Below, in pieces: positions 26,211 to 33,468 of a stretch of 64,000 bases of DNA (the first letter of the stretch is position 1; every line of letters begins with the position of its first letter). This DNA is from Thiodiazotropha sp037384425 (lineage in GTDB: Bacteria; Pseudomonadota; Gammaproteobacteria; Chromatiales; Chromatiaceae), in NCBI GenBank assembly GCA_037384425.1, contig JARROA010000001.1, positions 62,001-126,000 of the forward strand. The letters are read 5' to 3'. The position numbers and the translations under genes were made by a program. The notes beneath the pieces were generated by a model. It was not told the DNA's origin and did no database searches. It was given only the letters and a program-made list of their open reading frames with translations.

Positions 26211-27929
26211 GTGCTGAATGTCGAACAGGTCCTGACCCAACGCTTTCCCGGTTTTTTCAATAACAAACCCCGGTTGCTGACCAGACCGATGCTGACCCTG
26301 CTGCGCATGCTGTTTCATGAGCGGGAGATCAACCGATTTCTGGAACAGCACAAGGGGGTGCATGGTTTCGATTTCATCGAGAAGGTGCTGGAATACTTCG
26401 ATCTCGACTACCTGGTGTCCAATCGCGATTTGGAGAACATTCCGCCCACCGGCCGTGTGGTGGTGGTGGCGAACCATCCTCTGGGAGCCCTCGACGCCCT
26501 GAGTCTGATCCAGATGATCAGCCGGGTGCGCAGCGATATCCGGGTGGTGGCCAACGATCTGCTCTCGGCCCTGGAGCCGCTGGGCGATCTGTTGTTGCCG
26601 GTGGACAACCTGAGCGGCGGTTCCAGCCGCAAGGGCATCAAGCAGGTCTACGCTGCACTCGAGCGCGAGGAGTTGGTCATTATTTTCCCGGCCGGCGAGG
26701 TCTCCCGGCTGCGTCCCAACGGGGTGCGCGACGCGCGTTGGAAAGGCGGCTTTCTGCAGTTCATCCGGCGCACCGATTCGCCCATGTTGCCCGTTTTCAT
26801 CGATGCCAAGAACTCACCGCTCTTCTACGCCGTCTCCATGCTCTATAAACCGGTCGCGGCGCTGTTGCTGGTGGGTGAGATGTTCCGGCAACGTTCCAAC
26901 ACCATCGGCTTTCGTATTGGCGAGTTGGTGCCGGCGGCCCACCTCAATGTGGAGGGGATTAGGCCCAAGGTGCGGGTACGCATGGTGCGCAAACACTTCT
27001 ACAAAGTGGCCCAGCGCAAATCGGGGGTGTTCACCACGGAGCGCAGCATCGCTCATCCCGAGTCACGTCAGGCCCTGAAAAAGGAGCTGGCCAAGGGACA
27101 GTTGCTGGGCGAGACCCGGGACGGCAAACAGATCCTGCTGATGGATTGGAAACCCGGAAGCGCCTTGATGCGCGAGATCGGACGCCTGCGCGAACTCAGC
27201 TTTCGCAAGGTGGGGGAGGGTACGGGGCATCGCCGTGACAGCGATTCCTTTGATGCCCACTATCGCCATCTGGTGCTGTGGGACGAGACGGAACTGGAGG
27301 TGGTGGGATCCTATCGCCTGGGCGAGGCCGGCAAGATTCTGCAGTCACAGGGTATGCAGGGTCTCTACACTTATTCCCTGTTCAGGTTCGATCCCGCATT
27401 CGAGATATTCGCCAGGGATGCCATCGAACTGGGGCGCAGTTTCGTTCAGCCGCGTTACTGGGGTTCCCGCGCATTGGACTATCTCTGGCAAGGGTTGGGT
27501 GCCTACCTGAGGCACCATCCGCAGATACGCTACCTGTTCGGCCCGGTCAGTATCAGCGCCCGCTATCCGCGTCCGGCACGGGACCTGATGGTCCATTTCT
27601 ATCGCCACTACTTCGGCTGTCGAAACGCTCTCGGCGAAGCGAAGATTCCCTATAAACTCAGTCTGCCCAGCCAGGCGGAGTGCGCGGAGATCTTTTCGGG
27701 AGAGGATTTCGATCAGGACATGCAGGAGCTGAAACACCGGCTGTCGCTTTACGGTTTGACGATTCCGACCCTCTATAAACAGTACACCGATCTGTGTGAA
27801 CCCGGTGGTGCCTGTTTCCTCGATTTCGGTGTCGACCCCGATTTCGCCAACTGTACGGACGGTATGATTCTGGTGGATGTGCAGCGGGTGAAGGCCGCCA
27901 AGCGCAAACGCTATCTGGGCGAAGGGTAG
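26211..27929 (+). CDS. Two-domain acyltransferase: PlsC-like LPLAT + OlsB-like GNAT (OlsF-like)
   Basis: A 572-residue fusion. The N-terminal half (about 60-260) is a lysophospholipid acyltransferase of the hemolysin-associated subgroup, with ANHPLGALDALS as the catalytic His/Asp block and IIFPAGEVSRL as the second motif. The C-terminal half (about 310-540) resembles OlsB-type N-acyltransferases (SFDAHYRHLVLWDETELEVV, GSYRLGEAGK). In characterised OlsF proteins such a fusion makes ornithine lipids, the C-terminal domain adding the amide-linked chain and the N-terminal domain the ester-linked chain. The start is GTG at 26211 with TTGGAG 8 nt upstream. Ornithine or another amino-acid lipid is the best guess; substrate is unproven. 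Confidence 0.8.
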   Translation: MLNVEQVLTQRFPGFFNNKPRLLTRPMLTLLRMLFHEREINRFLEQHKGVHGFDFIEKVLEYFDLDYLVSNRDLENIPPTGRVVVVANHPLGALDALSLIQMISRVRSDIRVVANDLLSALEPLGDLLLPVDNLSGGSSRKGIKQVYAALEREELVIIFPAGEVSRLRPNGVRDARWKGGFLQFIRRTDSPMLPVFIDAKNSPLFYAVSMLYKPVAALLLVGEMFRQRSNTIGFRIGELVPAAHLNVEGIRPKVRVRMVRKHFYKVAQRKSGVFTTERSIAHPESRQALKKELAKGQLLGETRDGKQILLMDWKPGSALMREIGRLRELSFRKVGEGTGHRRDSDSFDAHYRHLVLWDETELEVVGSYRLGEAGKILQSQGMQGLYTYSLFRFDPAFEIFARDAIELGRSFVQPRYWGSRALDYLWQGLGAYLRHHPQIRYLFGPVSISARYPRPARDLMVHFYRHYFGCRNALGEAKIPYKLSLPSQAECAEIFSGEDFDQDMQELKHRLSLYGLTIPTLYKQYTDLCEPGGACFLDFGVDPDFANCTDGMILVDVQRVKAAKRKRYLGEG

Positions 27930-27988
27930 CGGAGTTGGTCGTCAACCGGTCTGCGTCTGAGACGGTGCGGCTCAAACGCCATTATTTC

Positions 27989-28047
27989 GGTGCGGCGAGC
28001 CGCACCCTACGTGTTGGATTGGTTTGTAGGGTGCGGCTCGCCGCACC
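27989..28047. repeat. Long perfect inverted repeat between convergent genes (REP-like)
   Basis: Arms of 22 bases at 27989-28010 and 28026-28047 are exact reverse complements, separated by 15 bases. Each arm is itself near-palindromic in its GTGCGGCGAGCCGCAC core. A partial third copy (GGTGCGGCTC) lies at 27964. The element sits between the convergent acyltransferase and DsrC-paralogue genes and could act as a bidirectional factor-dependent terminator or a dispersed REP element. Confidence 0.85.
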
Positions 28048-28104
28048 ATGCACGGGCATGATGACGGCGACCGGAAGGGTTCCGGTCGCGCAGACTAAAG
28101 CCGA

Positions 28105-28449
28105 TCAGTAACCACCCTTGCGTTTGGTCTCCGGCAGGCCGGCCACCTTGCTCGCCTGCTTGGCGGGGCCTTTCGGGAAGTGGACGTAGAGGGACTTGGC
28201 GTCCACCTTGGCCTCGTCGGTCCAGGCACTCTTGAAGTGCTTGACCATGTGGCGTTCATTGGGCTGGTTGCCACCGTTATTGAAGTACTCGTCACGCAGG
28301 TAGTTGATGATTTCCCAGGCCTTCTCGCTCAGCACGAGGCCTTCTTCCGCGGCGATGGCTTTCGCCACATCCTCGCTCCATTCGGTCTGATCGACCAGGT
28401 AGCCGTTGGCGTCGGCTTCGATGGTTTTACCGTTTACTTCGTATGCCAT
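28105..28449 (-). CDS. DsrC/TusE-family paralogue lacking both redox cysteines (RspA-type)
   Basis: A 114-residue member of the DsrC/TusE sulfur-carrier family. The core is clear: MAYEVNGKTIEADANGYLVD, WEIINYLRDEY, and the C-terminal arm FPKGPAKQASKVAGLPETK. It contains no cysteine at all. Where DsrC has CysB the arm reads QASKVAG, and the C-terminal C-x is replaced by RKGGY, so it cannot carry sulfur as DsrC does. Such Cys-less paralogues have been called RspA and suggested to be regulatory. AAGGAG lies 7-8 nt before the ATG. It is the last gene of a minus-strand cluster with a Cas6-like gene, divergent from dsrA. Confidence 0.93.
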   Translation of the reverse strand: MAYEVNGKTIEADANGYLVDQTEWSEDVAKAIAAEEGLVLSEKAWEIINYLRDEYFNNGGNQPNERHMVKHFKSAWTDEAKVDAKSLYVHFPKGPAKQASKVAGLPETKRKGGY

Positions 28450-28539
28450 TGATCTCTCCTTCAAACAAGAAAAACAGGACGGGAAAAGCACAAAGTCCGT
28501 CGCTGTAAGGTTGTGTATTCTGTATTTCGGCGCCGTATC

Positions 28540-29199
28540 TTAAACAGTCTTGTGCGGTACAAACAAGCCGAAGCCGCGGCTGCGCAAGGGCCCGATGCCC
28601 TGCTCTTGAAGTGTCACGGCATCGTCCAAAGACAGGCCTGCCACCATCAGGCTGCGTGTCTCGAGCGTGCCTTCAGGGGAGGTGAAAGTGGTTACTTTGC
28701 CGCACAGAACCTTCTTGAATCGCAGACTCAGCGCCTGCAGGGATTCGACGACCTGCAGTAGAAAGGCATCCTCGTCCAGTTCGGCCTCGGAAACCACGTG
28801 TCGGCTGTAGAGGGTGGTGGTCATGCCCAGGAATCGGGTATGGGATTCACCGATCTCAAGACTGTTTCCGGCAACGTCCAGAGTCTTGCCGCTGAGTGTT
28901 GAGGCATCCTCGACCCGCTCCTTGGGCAGCCGCAGAATCAAGGGGGTGCGGCGCGACAGGTAGAGGGTCTCCTCGCCTTCGCTCGGGCGCTCCCAGCCGT
29001 TGCCGGAATCGGCGCCATAGATCAGATGCAGGCCGGCCTGATCCTCCTCGGGAAACCAGGGCAGCACCTCGTGTATGGCCTGGGAGAGGGCCCAGGCGTG
29101 ATCCACCGGCAGTGTTCGACATTTGATCTTGAAAACCAGGTCGACCACATTGTCCGGAACGATATATTGCTCTTCGTCGATCTCTTCCTGCCAAAACAT
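28540..29199 (-). CDS. cmx6: Cas6/Cmx6-like CRISPR RNA endonuclease homologue (no CRISPR array nearby)
   Basis: A 219-residue protein matching the type I-MYXAN Cas6/Cmx6 pattern (TIGR02807-like). The N-terminal strand VVDLVFKIKCRTLPVDHAW carries a conserved His at residue 34. It is followed by AGLHLIYGA, LYLSRRTPLILRLPKE, SHTRFLGMTTTLYSR, and the C-terminal VAGLSLDDAVTLQEQGIG with the Gly-rich loop RSRGFGLFVPHK. Family members process CRISPR transcripts. Here there is no repeat array or other cas gene; neighbours are a Cys-less DsrC paralogue 90 nt downstream and an uncharacterised helical protein 20 nt upstream. It may be a domesticated RNA-binding or RNA-cleaving protein. The start is ATG 29199, with GTG 29208 as an alternative. 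Confidence 0.85.
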   Translation of the reverse strand: MFWQEEIDEEQYIVPDNVVDLVFKIKCRTLPVDHAWALSQAIHEVLPWFPEEDQAGLHLIYGADSGNGWERPSEGEETLYLSRRTPLILRLPKERVEDASTLSGKTLDVAGNSLEIGESHTRFLGMTTTLYSRHVVSEAELDEDAFLLQVVESLQALSLRFKKVLCGKVTTFTSPEGTLETRSLMVAGLSLDDAVTLQEQGIGPLRSRGFGLFVPHKTV

Positions 29200-29219
29200 C
29201 GCTGTCACCCATTCGTTTC

Positions 29220-29930
29220 TCAAGCGTCGGCGGGTATCTGCGCCCGCAAGGCATCCCGGTCGAACCACCACGCGTTGTCCATGATGACATCCAGCACCTT
29301 GGCCAGTCGCGGCAGGAACTTTTGCGGATCGTCCAGCTCCATGCGCTCGACCCAGAAATCGAAGATCTCCTGCTCCTCGACCTGGCTGTGACGTCGAGCC
29401 ACCTGTCCCAACAGCTGATTGGTGAAGAATCTGAGATCCTCGCGATCCGAACCATGGGCGCGCATATCGACCAGGTAGCAGGCGGTGACGGCGGCGACGG
29501 CGGCACCATCCGAGCTGTCCGGCGTCTCGTCGATCAGATGTTGTAGCATGGCTACACTCAGCTCCGGATCGATGGGGAAGGTGACGCCGATCCAGATGCC
29601 CTGTGCCAGGGCCTTGATGGACTCGGGCTGCTCTGCCTGGTAGAGCACATCGCAGGCCTCCACCGCCCTCAGCCAGAGGGCCTGTCCGATGGCTTCGTCC
29701 AGTAGTGGACGGGCGATGTTCCAGGCCTCATCGCTACGGTCCAGGTCGAGCAGGATGTAGCAGGACTCCAGCTGGAGTTCCATGCGTTTGTCGAGCGGGG
29801 CGTCCTGCGGCAGGTCGGCCAGCTCCTCGCGTTTCTCGTCCAGACGCAGTTCCAGCAGCTTGCTGGATTTGACGGCGTCCTCCGAACACTCGTTATCGCC
29901 GATGAAGGCTTCTGACTCTAAATACTTCAC
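29220..29930 (-). CDS. Uncharacterised helical (TPR-like) protein of the cmx6/DsrC-paralogue cluster
   Basis: A 236-residue soluble, acidic, almost entirely helical protein. The pattern of paired amphipathic helices (CYILLDLDRSDEAWNIARPL, ALWLRAVEACDVLYQ, GAAVAAVTACYLVDM) resembles TPR-like repeats, but I cannot assign a family. I read a GTG start at 29930 with AGGGAA about 9 nt upstream; an ATG at 29975 would overlap the preceding small gene. It is 20 nt from the cmx6-like gene, so joint expression is likely. A partner or scaffold role for the Cas6-like protein is inference from context. Confidence 0.75.
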   Translation of the reverse strand: MKYLESEAFIGDNECSEDAVKSSKLLELRLDEKREELADLPQDAPLDKRMELQLESCYILLDLDRSDEAWNIARPLLDEAIGQALWLRAVEACDVLYQAEQPESIKALAQGIWIGVTFPIDPELSVAMLQHLIDETPDSSDGAAVAAVTACYLVDMRAHGSDREDLRFFTNQLLGQVARRHSQVEEQEIFDFWVERMELDDPQKFLPRLAKVLDVIMDNAWWFDRDALRAQIPADA

Positions 29931-29941
29931 GATGATATTCC

Positions 29942-30118
29942 CTAGGTGAATGTCGCCTCTAGGCGATCCTCCCAATTGTCAGGTGTGTCGGGGAAAGGCG
30001 GCTTGACGTCGATACGAAAAAAGATCTCGGTCTTGGAGCGCTCTTTCACCACCTCCAGCAGTTTTTCGAAGGTGTCTGCCTCCGGATGCTGCATCATGAT
30101 CTCGCTTAAGTAGAGCAT
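29942..30118 (-). CDS. Small uncharacterised protein at the head of the cmx6 cluster
   Basis: About 58 residues, from an ATG at 30118 (MLYLSEIMMQHPEADTFEKL). ATG codons at residues 8 and 9 are alternatives with a slightly better purine-rich stretch before them, and the frame is open to 30217. The sequence (LLEVVKERSKTEIFFRIDVK, PPFPDTPDNWEDRL) is polar, looks folded rather than random, and ends 11 nt before the next gene. It has no recognised family. Moderate confidence comes from position and codon composition only. Confidence 0.5.
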   Translation of the reverse strand: MLYLSEIMMQHPEADTFEKLLEVVKERSKTEIFFRIDVKPPFPDTPDNWEDRLEATFT

Positions 30119-30604
30119 GGCTGATAGTACCAAGTATGTGTGAAATTGGGATGCGGTTAAATACGCAGTAAATTGCTCAGTTATTAGTATTGAACTACAT
30201 GCTAAAGGATTGATCAAGCATCAATACAACAGATTTTACCAGTCAATATTTCACCCTGACAAAATGGGGTAGTTGCTCCTTTATAAGTATTCAATGAATG
30301 ACTTTAACACTATGATATTTATATATTTATTATTTTTTTATAGCCGAAAAATCTGCCGAAAATGGGTAAAAATATATCCCATATGGGATAGTCATTAATA
30401 TCTCTTTACCCCCCATCGGAAGGATATTGGTCTGCATTAGACATCCCTAAACTTTCGACCCCAGTAGAGACAGGCCAGTCGCCTGTAGCGGTTTCGGATT
30501 GCAGGTCGGACGGCCCGTTTTCTATGCCACGGTTTTGGCGTAGTTCATAACACGGCAAAGAAACAGCCAAAGACCCGTTCAAACGACCATTGGGAGAAAG
30601 AGTG
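30119..30604. promoter_or_regulatory. AT-rich divergent control region between the cmx6 cluster and dsrA
   Basis: About 490 bases, strongly AT-rich from 30280 to 30410, with no supported gene. It should hold the dsr promoter and the promoter of the divergent cluster. Visible elements are a perfect 16-bp palindrome at 30375-30390, a direct repeat of GCCGAAAA at 30343 and 30355 (12-base spacing), and T-rich tracts at 30321-30341. Confidence 0.6.
30375..30390. promoter_or_regulatory. Perfect 16-bp palindrome upstream of dsrA (candidate operator)
   Basis: TATCCCATATGGGATA reads identically on both strands and lies 215 bases before the dsrA start in the divergent spacer. A dimeric regulator site for dsr or for the divergent cluster is likely; the regulator is not in this window. 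Confidence 0.6.
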
Positions 30605-31849
30605 ATGGCAAAACAGATGCATGATACCCCCATGCTTGACCAGCTGGAGAGCGGCCCCTGGCCCTCCTTCGTAACCGGCCTCAAGCGTCTCGCCAAAGAC
30701 AATGACATGATGGTTGACCTGCTGGGTCAGCTCGAAACTTCCTACGAGACCCGCAAGGGCTACTGGAAGGGCGGTACCGTAGGCGTGCTCGGTTACGGCG
30801 GTGGTATCATTCCCCGCTTCACCGAACTCAAGGGTGAAGACGGCAAGGCCCTGTTCCCTGCCGCTGCTGAATTCCATACCCTGCGTGTCATGCCCCCTCC
30901 AGGCATGCACTACGACACCAACACCATTCGCAAATTCTGCGACATCTGGGAAAAGTACGGCTCCGGCTTGATCGCTTTCCACGGTCAGTCCGGCGACATC
31001 ATGTTCCAGGGCTGCAGCACCGACAACGTCCAGCCCGCCTTCGATGAAATCAATGAAATGGGCTTCGATCTTGGTGGCGCCGGTCCAGCCGTGCGTACCG
31101 GTATGTCCTGCGTGGGCGCCGCCCGTTGCGAGAACTCCTGCTTCGACGAAGGTCGTACCATGCGCATGCTGGTCAACAACGCCCTCGACGACATGCATCG
31201 CCCCGCGCTGCCTTACAAGTTCAAATATAAAGTATCCGGTTGCCCCAACGACTGCATGAACTCCGTGCAGCGTGCCGACCTGGCGACCATTGGTACCTGG
31301 CGCGACGACATGAAGGTCGATCAGGAAGAGGTCAAGGCCTTCGTTGCCGCCAAAGGTCGCAAATACGTCATCGACAACATCATCACCCGCTGCCCGACCC
31401 AGGCCCTGTCGCTGAACGACGACGACACCCTGGCCGTGGACAACCCCGCCTGCGTCCGTTGCATGCACTGCATCAACGTCATGCCCAAGGCGCTTTCTCC
31501 CGGTGACGACAAGGGTGTGACCCTGCTCTGCGGCGGTAAGCGTACTCTCAAGATCGGTGACCTGATGGGTACCGTGATCGTGCCTTTCCACAAGCTCGAG
31601 ACCGATGAGGATTTCGAGTGGCTGGAAGAGCTGGCTACCGAGATCCTCGATTTCTTCGCCGAGAACGCCCTCGAGCATGAGCGTACCGGTGAGATGATCG
31701 AGCGAATCGGCCTGGTCAACTTCCTGGAGGGTGTCGGCCTCGAGATCGATCCCAACATGATCGAGCGTCCGCGCATGAATCCCTACGTCCGTACCGACGG
31801 CTGGGATGAAGAAGCAGCCAAATGGGCTGAGCGCAAGGCGGCTCAATAA
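30605..31849 (+). CDS. dsrA: Reverse dissimilatory sulfite reductase alpha subunit
   Basis: With DsrB, oxidises persulfide-bound sulfur to sulfite in the cytoplasm of sulfur oxidisers. The protein has 414 residues. Siroheme/[4Fe-4S] cysteines are in SCVGAARCENSCFD (C-x5-C) and VSGCPNDCMNS (C-x3-C). A ferredoxin-like insert follows (TRCPTQAL, PACVRCMHCINVMPKAL). The ATG at 30605 is preceded by GGGAGAA. The surrounding dsrEFH and dsrL genes mark this as the oxidative, not the sulfate-reducing, type. It is the first gene of the dsr cluster. Confidence 0.98.
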   Translation: MAKQMHDTPMLDQLESGPWPSFVTGLKRLAKDNDMMVDLLGQLETSYETRKGYWKGGTVGVLGYGGGIIPRFTELKGEDGKALFPAAAEFHTLRVMPPPGMHYDTNTIRKFCDIWEKYGSGLIAFHGQSGDIMFQGCSTDNVQPAFDEINEMGFDLGGAGPAVRTGMSCVGAARCENSCFDEGRTMRMLVNNALDDMHRPALPYKFKYKVSGCPNDCMNSVQRADLATIGTWRDDMKVDQEEVKAFVAAKGRKYVIDNIITRCPTQALSLNDDDTLAVDNPACVRCMHCINVMPKALSPGDDKGVTLLCGGKRTLKIGDLMGTVIVPFHKLETDEDFEWLEELATEILDFFAENALEHERTGEMIERIGLVNFLEGVGLEIDPNMIERPRMNPYVRTDGWDEEAAKWAERKAAQ

Positions 31850-31857
31850 TCCAATCC

Positions 31858-31912
31858 ACTGCTGACTGACAGCAGATTGTAAGGGGGGCACCGGGTTCGC
31901 CCGGGTGCCCCT
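31858..31912 (+). repeat. Stem-loops between dsrA and dsrB
   Basis: A small hairpin (TGCTG / CAGCA, about 31860-31874) is followed by a strong GC-rich one at 31881-31912 (GGGGCACC with GGTGCCCC, inner GGG-TTCG-CCC, one bulged G). No T-run follows directly, so these look like mRNA processing or stability elements rather than a terminator. Confidence 0.65.
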
Positions 31913-31950
31913 TAAAACGAATCAATTACCCTATTTTTTTGGAGGTAGGT

Positions 31951-33021
31951 ATGTCGGAACCTCGTATGCCGATCGAGAGTGGCGTCCCGGAGATGGAGCC
32001 CTACTTACACCCCGTCCTGAAGAAAAACTACGGCCAGTGGGCCTGGCACGAGCGGCTGCGTCCCGGCGTTCTGCATCACGTGGCCAAGAGCGGCGACAGC
32101 ATCTGGACCGTGCGTGCGGGTACCCAGCGTCAGATGGACGTCTACACCATCCGCAAGCTGATGGATATCGCCGACGAGTACGCTGAAGGCTATGTCCGTT
32201 TCACCATTCGCTCGAATATCGAGTTCATGGTCGGTGAAGAGTCCAAGGTACAGCCCCTGATCGACAAGCTGAACGAAGAGGGCTTCCCCATCGGTGGAAC
32301 CGGCCCTTCGGTCTCTATGATCTCTCATACCCAGGGCTGGTTGCACTGCGACATCCCCGGTACCGACGCTTCCGGCGCCGTGAAGGCGCTGATGGATGAT
32401 CTCTATGAGGAGTTCGTGAAGGAAGAGATGCCCAACCGTGTGCGCATCACCACCTCCTGCTGTCAGATCAACTGCGGTGGCCAGGGTGACATCGCCATCA
32501 ACATCCAGCACACCAAGCCGCCGAAGATCGACCACAGCCAGGTAGCCAACGTCTGTGAGCGCCCCTCGGTCGTGGCCCGCTGCCCGGTAGCCGCTATCCG
32601 TCCCGCCATGGTCAACGGCAAGCCGTCGCTGGAAGTGGACGAGAAGAAATGCATCTGCTGCGGCGCCTGCTTCCCGCCCTGCCCGCCAATGCAGATCAAC
32701 GATCCGGAACACTCCAAGTTCGCCATCTGGGTGGGCGGCAAGAACTCCAACGCCCGCTCCAAGCCGACCTTCCATAAACTGGTCGCTGCCGGCGTGCCCA
32801 ACAACCCGCCGCGTTGGCCCGAGGTCTCCACCATCGTCAAGCAGATCCTGAGCGCTTACAAGCAAGACGCCAAGGATTGGGAGCGTATCGGCGAGTGGGC
32901 TGAACGTATCGGTTGGCCCAGGTTCTTCGAGAAGACCGGTCTGCCGTTCACCAAGTATCACATCGATAACTGGCGTGGTAGCCGAAACAACCTGAATGCC
33001 TCTGCGCATATCCGCTTCTGA
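31951..33021 (+). CDS. dsrB: Reverse dissimilatory sulfite reductase beta subunit
   Basis: Catalytic siroheme-binding partner of DsrA. The protein has 356 residues. The cluster motif reads TTSCCQINCGGQGDIAI near residue 170. The ferredoxin domain follows near residue 230 (VARCPVAAIRPAM, KKCICCGACFPPCPPMQIND). GGAGGTAGGT precedes the ATG at 31951. It is separated from dsrA by 101 nt with two hairpins and is 39 nt before dsrE. Confidence 0.98.
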   Translation: MSEPRMPIESGVPEMEPYLHPVLKKNYGQWAWHERLRPGVLHHVAKSGDSIWTVRAGTQRQMDVYTIRKLMDIADEYAEGYVRFTIRSNIEFMVGEESKVQPLIDKLNEEGFPIGGTGPSVSMISHTQGWLHCDIPGTDASGAVKALMDDLYEEFVKEEMPNRVRITTSCCQINCGGQGDIAINIQHTKPPKIDHSQVANVCERPSVVARCPVAAIRPAMVNGKPSLEVDEKKCICCGACFPPCPPMQINDPEHSKFAIWVGGKNSNARSKPTFHKLVAAGVPNNPPRWPEVSTIVKQILSAYKQDAKDWERIGEWAERIGWPRFFEKTGLPFTKYHIDNWRGSRNNLNASAHIRF

Positions 33022-33060
33022 TTTCGGACAACGTAAGGCAATTACAGGAAGGTTATTTCG

Positions 33061-33453
33061 ATGAAATTCGCGATTCAGGTTAACGAAGGGCCGTACCAGC
33101 ACGAGGCATCGGACTCTGCTTACCAGTTTGTCAAGGCTGTCTTGGACGCTGGGCACGAGATCATGCGTATCTTTTTCTATCACGACGGTGTCAACAACGG
33201 CACCAATCTGACCACGCCGCCGCAGGACGATCGTAATATCGTCAACCGCTGGTCCGAGCTGGCCAAGCAGCATGACCTCGATATGGTGGTCTGCGTGGCG
33301 GCCGCTCAGCGACGGGGGATCGTCGACGAGGGTGAGATGCAGCGTAATGGTAAGGATGCGCAGAACATTGCTGACGGCTTCCGTATCTCCGGTCTCGGTC
33401 AGTTGATCGAGGCGGGCATCCAGTCTGATCGGCTGGTTGTTTTCGGCGACTGA
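33061..33453 (+). CDS. dsrE: Sulfurtransferase DsrE (DsrEFH complex)
   Basis: A 130-residue subunit of the hexameric DsrEFH sulfurtransferase that delivers sulfur to DsrC. The catalytic cysteine is Cys78 in MVVCVAAAQRRGI, the same residue number as in Allochromatium DsrE. The N-terminal FAIQVNEGPYQHEASDSAYQ and middle FFYHDGVNNG blocks are typical. AGGAAGG lies upstream of the start. Presence of dsrEFH is a marker of sulfur oxidisers. Confidence 0.97.
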   Translation: MKFAIQVNEGPYQHEASDSAYQFVKAVLDAGHEIMRIFFYHDGVNNGTNLTTPPQDDRNIVNRWSELAKQHDLDMVVCVAAAQRRGIVDEGEMQRNGKDAQNIADGFRISGLGQLIEAGIQSDRLVVFGD

Positions 33454-33468
33454 GCAGGGGGGTTGAAA

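Noticed and set aside
28105..30604. Possible CRISPR array near the Cas6-like gene
   Set aside because: No tandem direct repeats with regular spacers occur here or elsewhere in the window.
30545..31891. 448-codon minus-strand open frame opposite dsrA
   Set aside because: Antisense shadow of dsrA with His/Val/Gly/Asp-rich composition.
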